Below are positions 51,864 through 62,068 of a DNA stretch of 64,000 nt, piece after piece. The notes beneath the pieces were generated by a model, which had not been told where the DNA came from, searched no databases, and saw only the letters and a list, made by a program, of their open reading frames with translations. The first letter of the stretch is position 1, and each line of letters starts with the position of its first letter. The translations under genes and the position numbers were made by a program. This DNA comes from Hyaloraphidium curvatum (taxonomy: Eukaryota > Monoblepharomycota > Hyaloraphidiomycetes > Hyaloraphidiales > Hyaloraphidiaceae). Where the stretch lies: assembly GCA_025558095.1 (NCBI GenBank), contig JAIVFI010000015.1, positions 248,001 to 312,000 on the forward strand. The letters are read 5' to 3'.

Positions 51864-52856
51864 ATGCTTCAGACATTCGGTGCGTGCCTTAGACTGTGCT
51901 TGTCGGTCGCGTCTTGACGGAGGCTCTTCCCAGAACCGCTCAACCCGTGCGAGCTCACGCCCGAGCAACTTGCCTCGTTCCGCCGCGACGGCTATGTAGT
52001 CCTCCCGGCCTGGTTCTCCCCCGCCGAAGTCGACATGCTGCGCTCCGAAGCCGCCAATGAGCTCGTCGTCGACCGTCCCGGCCGCGTGCTCGAACGCAGC
52101 GGGGCGGTGCGCAGCGTGTTTGCGTCGCACAGGCACTCCAACGTCTTTTCGCGGCTGGCGCGACTGCCGAGGCTCGCCATACCCGCCACGCAGCTGTTGG
52201 GCGAGAGGGAGCTCTACGTGCATCAATTCAAAGTTAACGCCAAGGTCGCGCTCGATGGTGACTGCTGGGAGTGGTACGTGGGCAGTACCTACTTTTCTCG
52301 CCTACCCTGACACTCGACTGCATCCCCCAGGCATCAAGACTCGCTCTTCTGGCTCAAGGAAGACGGGATGCCTACCTCCAACGTACTCAGCGCCGTCGTC
52401 TTCCTGAACGAAGTGACCGACTTTAACGGCCCGCTCCTCCTCATCCCCGGCTCGCACCGCCTCGGCGTCATCGACCGGGAGGTGGAGAGCAAGTACGCCG
52501 CGGACAGCGCCAGCGAAGCCTGGAAGTCCACGCTCACGGCGGACCTAAAGTACAAGGTCGACAGCGACGTGCTCAACGCGGCGCTGCGCGGGTCGCGGAT
52601 CGTGGCGGCAAAGGGCAAGCCAGGCTTCGTCGTCTTCTTCCACGGCAACACGCTCCATGCATCCGCGGGCAACCTCTCCACCGTCGACCGGCTCAGCGTC
52701 TTCGTCAGCTACAACCCGTGCAGCAACGCCCTGATGCCCCTGGCCAACCCGCGACCGACGTATATCGCGGAAAGGAACTTTGCGCCGATCAGGGTGCTCC
52801 CTCGCGACTCGCTCCTTCCCGATGAGGGATCACTGCGCGTGCCACCCAGGCTCTGA
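51864..52856 (+). CDS. PhyH-type Fe(II)/2-oxoglutarate dioxygenase
   Basis: Three exons (51864-51879, 51934-52273, 52331-52856) give 293 aa. The short first exon supplies MLQTF. The N-terminus LTPEQLASFRRDGYVVLPAW is the usual PhyH opening. The iron site is complete: His and Asp in WHQDSLFW, created across intron 2 (CWEW-HQD), and distal His in GNTLHASAGN; the Arg of STVDRLSVFVSYN should bind 2-oxoglutarate. VVFLNEVTDFNGPLLLIPGS is also diagnostic. The family hydroxylates small molecules such as phytanoyl-CoA; the pattern here is closer to the small-molecule (ectoine-hydroxylase-like) branch than to peroxisomal PHYH, and no targeting signal is seen. Substrate unknown. Confidence 0.87.
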
Positions 52857-53249
52857 GCACTTGATGCATCCGGCCGGCTATATCTTGGACGTCATCACCT
52901 CCCGGAGCTTCGCCTTTGGACGTTGGTCAGCACGGCGTGCGTGCTGCTGTCGTCAATGCTGCGGTAGACTATCGGTTCCGGGGCGCTCGCGCCGAAAAGC
53001 TCACCGCTGTGGAAATGTTCATTTGTAATTGTGTCAATTGATTCTCCACCGCGAGGTTGTCCGTCCATGCTCTATGACAATCCTTAAAGCGGTACTCCCG
53101 CGCCGGATTTGCGGGAAGGCCGTCTGGGCATCCTTCGAAGAAGAAGCGGGGATTTCGTTCGTTCGGGTCCAAGGGTCTGATTATTGAGTTCGCCGGACGT
53201 TTCCATGCAACGTTTCTATCTTTGTGGTGCGGTGAACCACTCAAACATC
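52857..53249. other. Intergenic region between PhyH and HIBADH-like genes
   Basis: About 390 bp, of mixed composition and more AT-rich than the flanks. No gene or repeat seen. Contains the 3' end of the PhyH gene and the promoter of the next gene on the same strand. Confidence 0.35.
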
Positions 53250-54378
53250 ATGTCAGACCGCCTGTCGAAGCTAGTAGCTGTCCGCACTGTGGCCTTTGTT
53301 GGCCTCGGCTCGAGTTCGTCGGCGCGACCGCCGCGATTGTTGCATGCTGACGCTCGTCATGCAGTGGGCAGGCCGATGGCCGAGAATCTCGCGGAAAAGC
53401 TACCCGCGGCGGTCTCGCTACTCGTGCTGGACGCGCTCCCGGCGGTCGTCGATGCGTTCCTCGCGTCTCCGCGGGTTGCCGCCGCCGGGCGGGTGAGGCG
53501 CGCCGCGTCGGCCGCGGACGTGGCACGCAGCGCGGACCTCGTGTTCACGGCCCTTCCAGGGCCGGCAGAGGCGTTGGACATGTACGCCACGTTCGCCGAG
53601 GCCATTGCGGACCTGGATTCGAAGCCGGTGTTCGTGGAGTTGGGCACCGTCGGCTCGTCCTGCGTAAAGCGGTGCAACGGCATGGTGGCCGGGGCCGGTG
53701 GCACCGTGGTCGACAGCCCCATGTCGGGCGGGATCGGCCGTGCGGCCGCAGGGACCCTGACATTCATGGTCGGCGTCGACGACTGCGCGGCAGCACCCTC
53801 CGACGTCGCCGCAACCACCCCGTTGCTGGACGCGCTCCGCCAGTTCCTGTCGCTCATCGGCACGACCATCTACCTCGTGGGAACAGTGGGAACAGCGCAG
53901 ACGGCCAAGCTTCTGAACAATGCCAACGAGTATTCGTCTTTGCTCGCGCTGAGCGAGACCTTGCTGGTCGGCAAGGCGCACGGGATCGACCCGAAGCTTC
54001 TGTCTGCCATCGTTAATGCCTCGACCGGGCAGACTTGGGTCTCTTCTAACTACAGCCCTGCACCGGGCATCACGGACGATGTTCCGAGCTCCAGAGGGTA
54101 CCAGCTTCCTGGGTTTCCGCTTTTTGGCGCCGTCAAGGTACGCCCCTTGAAGTCCGCTGTGCGCAGGACAGTCTCCAACGATCGTCTCTTCCCGTGGACA
54201 GGATCTAACCTTGGCCGTCAAGGCTGCTCAAGATGTGGGCATCTCGCCGGTGCTCGGATCGGTCGTGCTGGAGGCGAACAAGGCGGCATGCGAGGACGAT
54301 TCGCGTCGCCGGCTGGACTACACCGTCATCTACCAGGCGATCGCCCAGAAGTGGGGCGTGGATGTTTCGGCGCTGTAG
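53250..54378 (+). CDS. 3-Hydroxyisobutyrate dehydrogenase-like beta-hydroxyacid dehydrogenase
   Basis: Three exons (53250-53313, 53365-54137, 54202-54378) give 337 aa. The NAD-binding start VAFVGLGSMGRPMAENLAEK is formed across intron 1. The substrate loop DSPMSGGIGRAAAGTLTFMV, the catalytic Lys in QTAKLLNNANEYSSLLALSE and the C-terminal PGFPLFGAVKDLTLAVKAAQ (across intron 2) complete the signature. The family oxidises 3-hydroxyisobutyrate (valine breakdown) or related hydroxyacids. The N-terminus before the Rossmann fold is short (MSDRLSKLVAV) and not a strong mitochondrial leader, so localisation is open. All key residues are present. Confidence 0.87.
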
Positions 54379-54649
54379 CGGATCCGTTGTTGAGTAGAAA
54401 GATCGGAGTGTACGGCTCAAACCGGCGGCGAAGCAACGGGCCTTATGTGGACTTATTCGATGCAGTGCTGGCTTAGGTGGCGAAGTTAACTTCTCCAGGG
54501 AAGCGTTTTCATCCGATAACTGACGACTGTAGAAGCATCGTTGACGACCTCCGCACGTGATGGCCGGCGCGGATCCCAAAGGACCCGCCGGACCCGGCCC
54601 ATCGTTTCACTTGCTCATTCGCATCTGCCTCCAAATCCTCCGTCCTACG

Positions 54650-55741
54650 ATGGCCGCGATGCTCCGCGGCGCCGCGTTCTCCACCTGGGGCCTTTATGCT
54701 TTCACCGCCAGCGGTTACGCGCGGTCGGCGAAGCGGTACGTCGCTTCGGACCTTGCCGACATGTCCGGCAAGGCCGTCGTCGTCACGGGTGCCAATTCGG
54801 GGCTCGGCTATGCGGCGAGCGTTGCCTTTGCCAAGCTGAACGCGGACGTGCACATGGTCTGCCGATCCAAAGGCAAGGGCGACGAGGCGAGGGAAAAGAT
54901 CGTCAAGGAGACCGGCAACGAACGCGTGTACCTCCATCTGCTCGATTTGTCCTCCATCGCCTCGATCCGGCCCTTTGTCGAGAAGCTCGAGGCCCAGCTG
55001 GGTGGCAAGGGCGTCTCGGTGCTTTGCAACAACGCTGGCGTGCTCAACAACGAAAAGGTCGTGTGCAAGGAGGGGTTGGAGGAGAGCTACGCGACCAACC
55101 TCGTGGGCACGTTCCACCTGACCGAGCTCATGCTGCCGCTGTTGGAAAAGGCCAAGCCTGCCAGGGTGATCACCGTCTCTTCCGGAGGCGCGTACAACGC
55201 TAGGTGGGCGAGTTGATCCGCGCAATCAATGGGCAACGTCTCACAGGCTTCGTTCAGCCTTTCCAACCTCCTCACGAGCCCCGACAGCGCCAAGTGGGAC
55301 GGCGTCTTTGCCTACGCCAAGCAGAAGCGCGGCCAGATCGAGCTGACCAACAAATGGGCGGAGATCTACCCGTTCGAGAATTCCGGCATCCGCTTCTTCT
55401 CGTACCACCCCGGGTGGTCGAGCACTCCCGGGGTGGCGCGGAGCTTGCCGGCGATGGACAAGTCGATGGGCACGATGCTGCGGACCCAGGAGCAGGGCGC
55501 GGACACGATGGTGTGGCTCGCGGCGTTGCCGGAGTCCCTCCTCGCGGAGCGGGGCGTGAAGAATGGCTCCTTCTTTTTCGATCGGGCCGTCGCGGTTCAG
55601 CACATGACGTTCTCCGGAACCCAGGCCTCGCCAGAGGACGTGAAGAAGCTGTACGCGATGCTCCTGGCCGACACGGAGAAGCTTGTAGGCAAGGACAATG
55701 TGTCGTACGCGGAGGACTTGCGAAAGCGGATCGGAATCTGA
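54650..55741 (+). CDS. DHRS12-like short-chain dehydrogenase/reductase
   Basis: Two exons (54650-55203 and 55258-55741; 54-nt intron) give 345 aa; an in-frame ATG at 54560 would add 30. Motifs: VVVTGANSGLGYAASVAFAK (TGxxxGxG), VLCNNAGVLNN (NNAG), VITVSSGGAYN with the catalytic Ser, and AYAKQKRGQIELTNKWAEIY with the Tyr-x-x-x-Lys pair. The N-terminus (STWGLYAFTASGYARSAKRY) and the late HPGWSSTPGV are specific to the DHRS12 branch, which is uncharacterised biochemically. The product may be membrane-associated through its N-terminal hydrophobic part. The acceptor chosen (55257) keeps the frame and gives a typical intron length. Confidence 0.85.
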
Positions 55742-55888
55742 AGGGCATGTCATCTCGCGCTCCAGCCACGCTCCAGTGATGTCACTGCGTGTCATCTGAC
55801 GCTCTAGTCATGTCAATTTTTCAACTAGAATCACAGCAAAAGAATGTGTGCGACAGAAGGAAACGTCCGGTCCGGCCATGTGACCTCA

Positions 55889-57048
55889 TCACCGCAGAGA
55901 GCCCTCCACCGCGGCAGACCCGTCCGAACGACTCCCCTCGGTCGGGCTGGGATTCGATTCGGCGTTCGTGGATGCGCTTTCCGGGGTGGAGAGCTCCTGG
56001 GAGCGGCGGACGTACCGCTCGACTCCTTCCAGGCGCCTCGCAAGCGTCAGGTCTCGCAGGTTCGGAAGGTCCGCCGCGGCATTGATCCCTCCCGTGCTCG
56101 ATGCGCTTGCAGCGGGATAAACGGAAGTAGCGTCTCCGAACGCGATGAACGGCAGGTTCGTCGCCGCCGGCGTCGTCGGCTCCTGCGACAGCTCCCCGTC
56201 TTCCGACACGCCCAACTCCCTCCTCACGCGGGCGAGCGCGTCGAAAAGCCGTGCAATCTGCCCGAGAGATCTGTCCAGCTGTGCCGCTTGGTCCCGCAGG
56301 CGTCCGCTGAGCGGCGGGTCCTCCCCAGCTGCCTCCGCTTCCAAGCCCCGTCCGACAAAGGTGGTTCGCTCCGGAGCGTTCAGCTCGCCGCTCGGGAAGG
56401 ATCGTGGGCCGCGCAGGCCGTCCGTTGCAATCACGTTCTCCGCACTGCGGATCGTCGCCGACGCCGCCTCCCCCGACTGGCTCGCCCGCGCCAGTCTGTC
56501 AAACACCATGCGTTCCAGGGCCCGCGAGACCAGCTCCCGCCTCCGGCTGTGCGGCGGCGAAGCTTCCGGCTGAGTCGAGACGGTCGTCGTCTGCAGGCGG
56601 CGCAGCACGCGCAAGCGCCGGCGCTCCAGCTCGGGGTCCGCGAAGACGGTCGCCGTCGAGGGTGCCGGGGTGTCTGCGGTCGTGAGACTGCCGAGGAAGA
56701 CCTGGGGCGGCCGATCAGCGCATCCAATGGCCGAAACATGCGGGGGATTCCCACGGCGTCGAGGTCCGCGTCCCATGCGTCGGTGTTTGGGGACGCCGGC
56801 GCCGAGTCGTCGGGCCGCAGCGTGCCGAAGACGATTGGAGACGGCGCGGCCCGGGGCTGCGCGGCCGCGTTGTTCGTTGCGGCATTCGCGCGGTTCAGCA
56901 GACGCCGCATCGCAGGGCTGACGGCGGTGCCCCGGAGCGTAGCCTCGGGCCCCGAGTGCGCGGCGACCCCTGCTCCCCCAGTCTTGGGCTTCTTCCCGCG
57001 GTGTGCGCCGTCGGCGTCGTCGTCAAACACGGGCATCGGGTTCCCCAT
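55889..57048 (-). CDS. Protein of unknown function with long helices, 368 aa
   Basis: Two exons (57048-56755 and 56701-55889; 53-nt intron). The N-terminal ~95 residues are low-complexity (KKPKTGGAGVAAHSG) with a short conserved-looking AVSPAMRRLLNRANAATNN. After the join (DADLDA-VFLGSL) a helical region follows: ELERRRLRVLRRL, RRELVSRALERMVFDRLARA and QAAQLDRSLGQIARLFDALA, suggesting coiled coil. The C-terminus is Ser/Glu-rich. No family recognised. The intron is the only way seen to connect two long frames and has normal length and borders. Confidence 0.6.
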
Positions 57049-57660
57049 GGCCGCGGTCGCTGCCCCGGCGTGGGCTGGCAGTGTTTGGTCCCGGCGGTTA
57101 GGCCCAGCGGCGCTGCGGGCACCGGAGCCACTACTCCGCTCGCTCCGATCGAGTTCGCTCCGCAGCCTCCCTTGTTGGCGGGGCGCAGAATCTGCTATTG
57201 AGATGGATGGAAGCTACACAATGCTCAGCCTGGCCGGCCGGAGACCTATGTACACCTAGTTCTTCCTTGAAGGTCCGTCATCGGCCAGTTCGTCAAACAT
57301 GTTCAAACCGGTGACAATCAGCAGCGTCCTCTATTGTGGCTGCTGGATGACGTCAAAAATGGAAGATTTGGAGCATTCTGGCCCGCCGGTGCCACGGATG
57401 GATGTGCAACAGCCCCTGCCCTCACTCCCCGGGGTCTTCCTCTGTTTGCAGCTGGCTTTTAACCACGGATCAGCATTTCCAGCAAGGAGTATACAGCGTC
57501 AACGCATTTCTATGTCCCGTTTCTAATCATTCTGTTCTTTCGTGCGTGGTCTGTGAACGCAGATGGCCCACCTGGCCCACAGCCGCTCTTCGGCCGCGCT
57601 CTTTGAGTCAACCCTCTTGCCCCCGTCTCGTTCCCCCGGCCACCTGAACGCTCCGCCAGC
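57049..57660. other. Divergent spacer upstream of the PARP-zinc-finger gene
   Basis: About 610 bp with AT-richer stretches (57280-57550) unlike the coding flanks. Only short frames without family resemblance. Probably carries promoters for the genes on both sides. Confidence 0.35.
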
Positions 57661-58750
57661 ATGTCCGACGACGAAGCGCCCGTCGAGAAGTCGGAGACGA
57701 CCTACACCGTCGAGGCGCGTCCGCGGCGCGACCCCGCCCCCCGACGCGTCGCTAATCTTCGCACCGTAACAGTACGCCAAGAGCGGCCGCGCCGGCTGCA
57801 AGGGCCCCAAATCCTGCCCCAACAAGACGATCGAGGTGGGCTTCCGCGCTGCGCGGCCACGTTCGCGCCTGACCTAGCCGGGCGTGCTCGTGCCACCAAC
57901 CGCCGCTCCCGAGAACAGAAGGGCGTTCTCCGCTGGGGGAGCGTGACCGAGCGCGACGGACACCCGCAAACCTACTGGCGTCATTGGAGCTGCGTGACCA
58001 AGGCGGTTGGTGCGCCGCCCGACGCGTCGCCGGGCCGCCGCTGATGTCTCCCGGCGGGGCCAGATCCTCGACAAGGTGTCCTCGACCGATAAGCTGGCCG
58101 GATTCGACGACCTGAACGACGAGGACAAGGAGAAGATCAAGAAGGCCATCGAAACGAAGGAGAACCCCGACTTTGAGGACACGCACAGCAAAGCCAAGGC
58201 TGGCGGCGCCGCCGGTAGCGAGGATGAAGGCAAATCGTTCCCATCCAAGAAGCTCCAGCAACAGGCCGAAAAAGAGGCCAAAAAGAAGGAGAAGGAGGAG
58301 GCCAAGGCTCTCAAGGAAGCCGAAAAGGTGTGCGAGCTGTTATTGCGCGATCTGACGCCTCCTGACCACCGTTGTCCCGCTTTTGCACGCTGCTGCTTTT
58401 TCAGGAGGCGAAAAAGAAGGAGAAGGAGGACGCCAAAGCAGCCAAGGCCGCAGAAAAGGAGGCCAAGGCGGCCGAAAAGGTGGGATCGTCAGAGAGCGGG
58501 TTTTGTCCATGTTTCTGACCCCTGACATCCATTGACATCCCGGGCGCTCCAGGAGGCCAAAAAGAAGGAAAAGGAGGACGCAAAGGCCGCCAAAGCTGCG
58601 GAGAAGGAGGCCAAGGGCGGAAAGCGCAAGAAGGCCGACGGCGACGCTCCCGACTCGCCCAACAAGAGGGCGCGCGCTCCGAGGGCGGCTGCCGCCAAGA
58701 AGACGGTTGTCGAAGACGACGACGAGGAGGAGGACGAGCTGGACGAGTGA
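57661..58750 (+). CDS. PARP-type zinc-finger protein with Lys/Glu/Ala-rich tail
   Basis: Six exons (57661-57714, 57773-57835, 57919-58005, 58064-58327, 58405-58479, 58553-58750) give 246 aa. The zinc finger reads TTYTVEYAKSGRAGCKGPKS, KSCPNKTIE, LRWGSVTER and YWRHWSCVTK, i.e. the C...C...H-x2-C plan of PARP1 finger domains that bind DNA strand breaks; YxVEYAKSGRA is diagnostic. DKLAGFDDLNDEDKEKIKKA follows, also as in PARP fingers. No PARP catalytic domain is present. The rest is a basic/acidic helix built of repeated KKKEKEDAKAAKAAEKEA units, one per exon, then GGKRKKADGDAPDSPNKRAR and an acidic end. Intron 1 appears to be GC-AG. Likely a nuclear DNA-damage or chromatin protein (inference). 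Confidence 0.8.
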
Positions 58751-58887
58751 AGGAGCGTCGGCCGCAGGCGGCACGGCCCTCTGCCATGGCTGCTGATCTC
58801 TGTCATCTTACAAGCTTACATTTGGGGTTCAATAGGCGCTCTACTCCCCTGCCTCCTCCGGTCCCTGTCCCTTAACTCAGTCCGGCT

Positions 58888-60388
58888 TTACGCCAACTTC
58901 TTCTCTTTCTTCGGAACCAGCTGCAGCGTGCCGGTGCCGACCATGATCGCCGCCGCGATCGCCCCCAGTATGGAAAGCGTGATCGTCACGCTTTTCAGCG
59001 TGATCCCCGACCAAAGGATGACCCTCCAGAGCGCCGTGTACGAAAACACCACACAACATACGATGGACACCACGTCCACGAGCGTGGGTATCGCCGGTAC
59101 TTCCATCTTGTAAGGCTCCGCCGCGGCCTTTGCCGCCCCGGCCACCTCGGCAAGGTCCTTCACCACGGGTATCGCGTCCGGAAATTTCCCCTTCTGCGCA
59201 TAGTGCTCCATCATCAGGTCCTTCTCCATGAATCTGTCCCTCAGCCAGAGCGTGAACGCCTCATGGCGCATCTTCTCGGCCGGATCCGAGTCAAAGTCCC
59301 CGGGCGACCCGCCGGCGGGCGCCGCGCCCGCGGGCGGCTGCCACGCGTCCGAAATCCCGGGCACGTCCGCGACGTCGAACTTGCGCAGGTGCACGTCGAC
59401 CGTTTTCGGGCCCTCGCCCTCGAAAAAGACCTTGTCGATCGGATAGTCCTCCATCACCTGCCCGGTGCGGCCGCGAGGATAGGCCATAGTGAGGTCATAA
59501 AGGGCGCCGACCTTGAGCTGACGGAGGATGTAGAAGAGACCGGTCGATTTGGGGAGGATCACGTGCCGGTAGGGGTAAGAGAGGTCGATCTTCTTCGCGT
59601 AGGCCTTGGAGGCGGTGACTCCGGGCGGGTCGTTCACGGTTCCTGGGTCGATACCGTTAGCTGACGTGTCCAAAGTACGCCGGCAACGCTTGCCTTCGGG
59701 GAAAATGAGGAGCCAGCAAGGGATCCCGGTGTCCTCCTTGATCGTTCTCGTCGCCTTCTCGAGCACCAGCTTATCAAACGCCCACTTTCGCTTGAGCTGC
59801 GATGACAACGAACATCAGCAAACCAAAACAGCGGCTCGCCTCGACAGTCAACTCACGAAGATGAATTCAAAGAACCACCTGGAACACCACGAGAGGGAAT
59901 CGTCAATCGCCGAAGTCGAAAAAGTCCGACGGAACCCACATTCCCCATCCAAAGACCGGCAGGAATTTTAGGCTCTCCTTCAGGATGATCTTGAAGTCTC
60001 CGTGCTTCCCCTCTTGATGTGCCACGATCCAGAGATACCTTGCGCAAGCATCAGCTCCCCGTCACCACGCGGAGGGCGCGTCACAGGCTCACCACCAGTC
60101 CACGAGAGCCTGATGATTGGAAATCAGCACGTTCTTCGCGTCCCGCCGCGTCATCGCGTCCCAGGTCCCCCGCGAGTCGACCGAGAGACGTATCGTTGCG
60201 GGCGCGAACAGGCTCGTCAGGAGCACCATGAGCGCGCCAAAAATGGCCTCGGTGACGGACATCCATTCTCGGTAGTAGTGCCGCGAGAACGGCTGGAGGA
60301 GGAACAGCGCGGGGAACTGTATCACGTTGATGGCGATTGAGACGCCCGTCAAGAGGGACAGGAACGCGGCCATCCGGAGGAACCCCAT
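58888..60388 (-). CDS. Lysophospholipid acyltransferase (LCLAT/AGPAT type)
   Basis: Four exons (60388-60093, 60038-59940, 59878-59857, 59796-58888) give 441 aa. N-terminal membrane helices (MAAFLSLLTGVSIAINVIQF) lead to motif I NHQALVDWWYLW (NHx4D), then KESLKFLPVFGWGMWFFEFI and FLKRKWAFDK, motif III FPEGKR, and a C-terminal pair of helices (VVFSYTALWRVILWSGITLK; ITLSILGAIAAAIMVG). Enzymes of this branch acylate lysophosphatidic acid, lysocardiolipin or lyso-phosphatidylinositol in the ER. Exon 3 is only 22 nt and encodes WFFEFIF, a strongly conserved element, so its inclusion is well supported. Introns are 54, 61 and 60 nt. Confidence 0.87.
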
Positions 60389-60516
60389 CGCGCCGAGGCC
60401 GGATAGGGCGCAAGGTGGAAGGGGACGCTATGCGCGGAGGAGGCCGGCAGGGTCAAGTGATTTGGGAGACGAGCTCAACGTTTCCCGCAGGATCGGCACG
60501 TGACGATCGGGAAACT

Positions 60517-61976
60517 TCATTTCAAAGCAAACTTCGCGATAAGCTGCCGCAGATTCTCCGTGGTTGCGACAGTAGCATGCTCCACGTAGTCAGCCGCGTT
60601 GGTCTCCACAGACTCTGGAACGTAGAGGTAGTTGCACATCATCGTGTAGGAATTAATGACACCTTTCTCGGGAGTCGTGTCGGCGAGGAAGTTGATCTGG
60701 TGCAGGGCGGCGCCGTTGCGGAGATGGAAGTTGGCTGGATGGGCGGATCGAGCGTCAGCGCTTTCGGCTGAAAGTTTCGCGCCCGCCAGCTTCCACTGAC
60801 CGACGGGATCCAGTGCATGACGCCCCTTCTTCTCGCGCTTCAGATACTGCGCAGCGGCCCGCATCAACAATGGCCTCAGATCCTCCCTGGCTTCCCTGTC
60901 GTGCCAGCCCGGCTTGTGGAGGAGTTCCAGCAGGCCAGGGGTGGCCCCGAAAGAACCCGGTTTGGATGCCACCGCCCCTTCGAACCACTTGCGGAATCCC
61001 GGCATGGGGCTCAACGTGCAAAAGACGCCCAAGTTGGGCATCGTTCGCAAAAGTTCCCCCAGAACCATCTTTAGCAGGACCTGTCCAAGGTCCACACCAG
61101 TGAGCCCTTTCTGGGGCGATGTAATCGAGTAGAAGATGGCAGTTGATGCACCATCGGCGGAAGGTGCAGGATCCTCGAGCACACGCTGGATGCTGGTGGC
61201 AACCTCCTTCAGGAACGCCACCTCCACAAAAGCGAGCGGCTCGCCGGGCATGGCCCGCGAAAAGAGCGCAAAGACGGTCCGGCCGTTGCCCGCGGCTCCC
61301 ACGCGACGCCCCAGGTCCGCATCGTCCAGCATGGGATGCACTGCCTCATAACGCCGCAGCTTGTCCAACACCTCGGGCGGCGAGGTGGGTGTGACCCGCC
61401 CGAACTCGAGCAGCGGCAAAGCAAAGCACGCCCGGAAGTAGGTGCGCAGCGATTCCGAGATCGAGTTGAACTCGGCTGTCCGTGGATGGCTCCGCTTAAA
61501 GGACAGCAGCTGTGCTCTCATGTCGACCAGCAACTGAAGGCCGTCTGGAAGCGTGATTAACTGCGCGAAGATCCGGTCGTATCGCGGCTCCAGCTTCGCA
61601 TTCCCGGTCAGCCCGCGACAAACGGCAGCCTTCGGACATCTCCTACCTCGGCACGCAGCAGCGCATGGTTCCTGAAGCCCTTGTCCCAGTCCTTTAGGTG
61701 CTTGGTGACGCTCGCAACATCGGGCGCCTCATCGAACTCGGCCAAAGCATGGAAGAAATCGGACCGACCGGCGTCATCCAGCGAGTTGTAGAGCTCCCGC
61801 ACGGCCTTTGCCGCAGATCCTCCCATGACCTTTGCGTCAATGGCCGCCGTCAGCCTTTCCCGCGCCAGGCGAAGCGTCGGTGGCGGCGCTGCCCGGGTCG
61901 TGGCAATTTTCCGGGCCGCCAATCGCAGCATTCCGCGATGTAGTCGGCCAGAGCCGAAGGAGATAGCGGCCGCCAT
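60517..61976 (-). CDS. MLYCD: Malonyl-CoA decarboxylase
   Basis: Two exons (61976-61647 and 61593-60517; 53-nt intron) give 468 aa, near the 493 of human MLYCD. It converts malonyl-CoA to acetyl-CoA, relieving inhibition of fatty-acid import or detoxifying mitochondrial malonyl-CoA. Signatures: GLQLLVDMRAQLLSFKRSHP, PLAFVEVAFLKEVATSIQRV, FYSITSPQKGLTGVDLGQVL, FCTLSPMPGFRKWF (SP.P motif), and the catalytic His region FHLRNGAALHQINFLADTTP with GVINSYTMMCNYLYVP. The N-terminus (MLRLAARKIATTRAAPPPTL) is basic and presequence-like. No obvious peroxisomal C-terminal tripeptide (it ends FALK). Head-to-head with gatA, 92 bp apart. Confidence 0.93.
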
Positions 61977-62068
61977 GTCCACCCGCGCCAGACGCGAGTG
62001 ATGTTTGGAATAGCGCCTCGGACTCCTCTCGCAGCTCCATTCCCTTGTACGCGGGCGACACCGCTGCG
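61977..62068. promoter_or_regulatory. Bidirectional promoter of MLYCD and gatA
   Basis: Only 92 bp separate the start codons chosen for two divergent genes whose products both have mitochondrial-type leaders. Shared control is inferred from the layout; no motif was identified. Confidence 0.4.
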
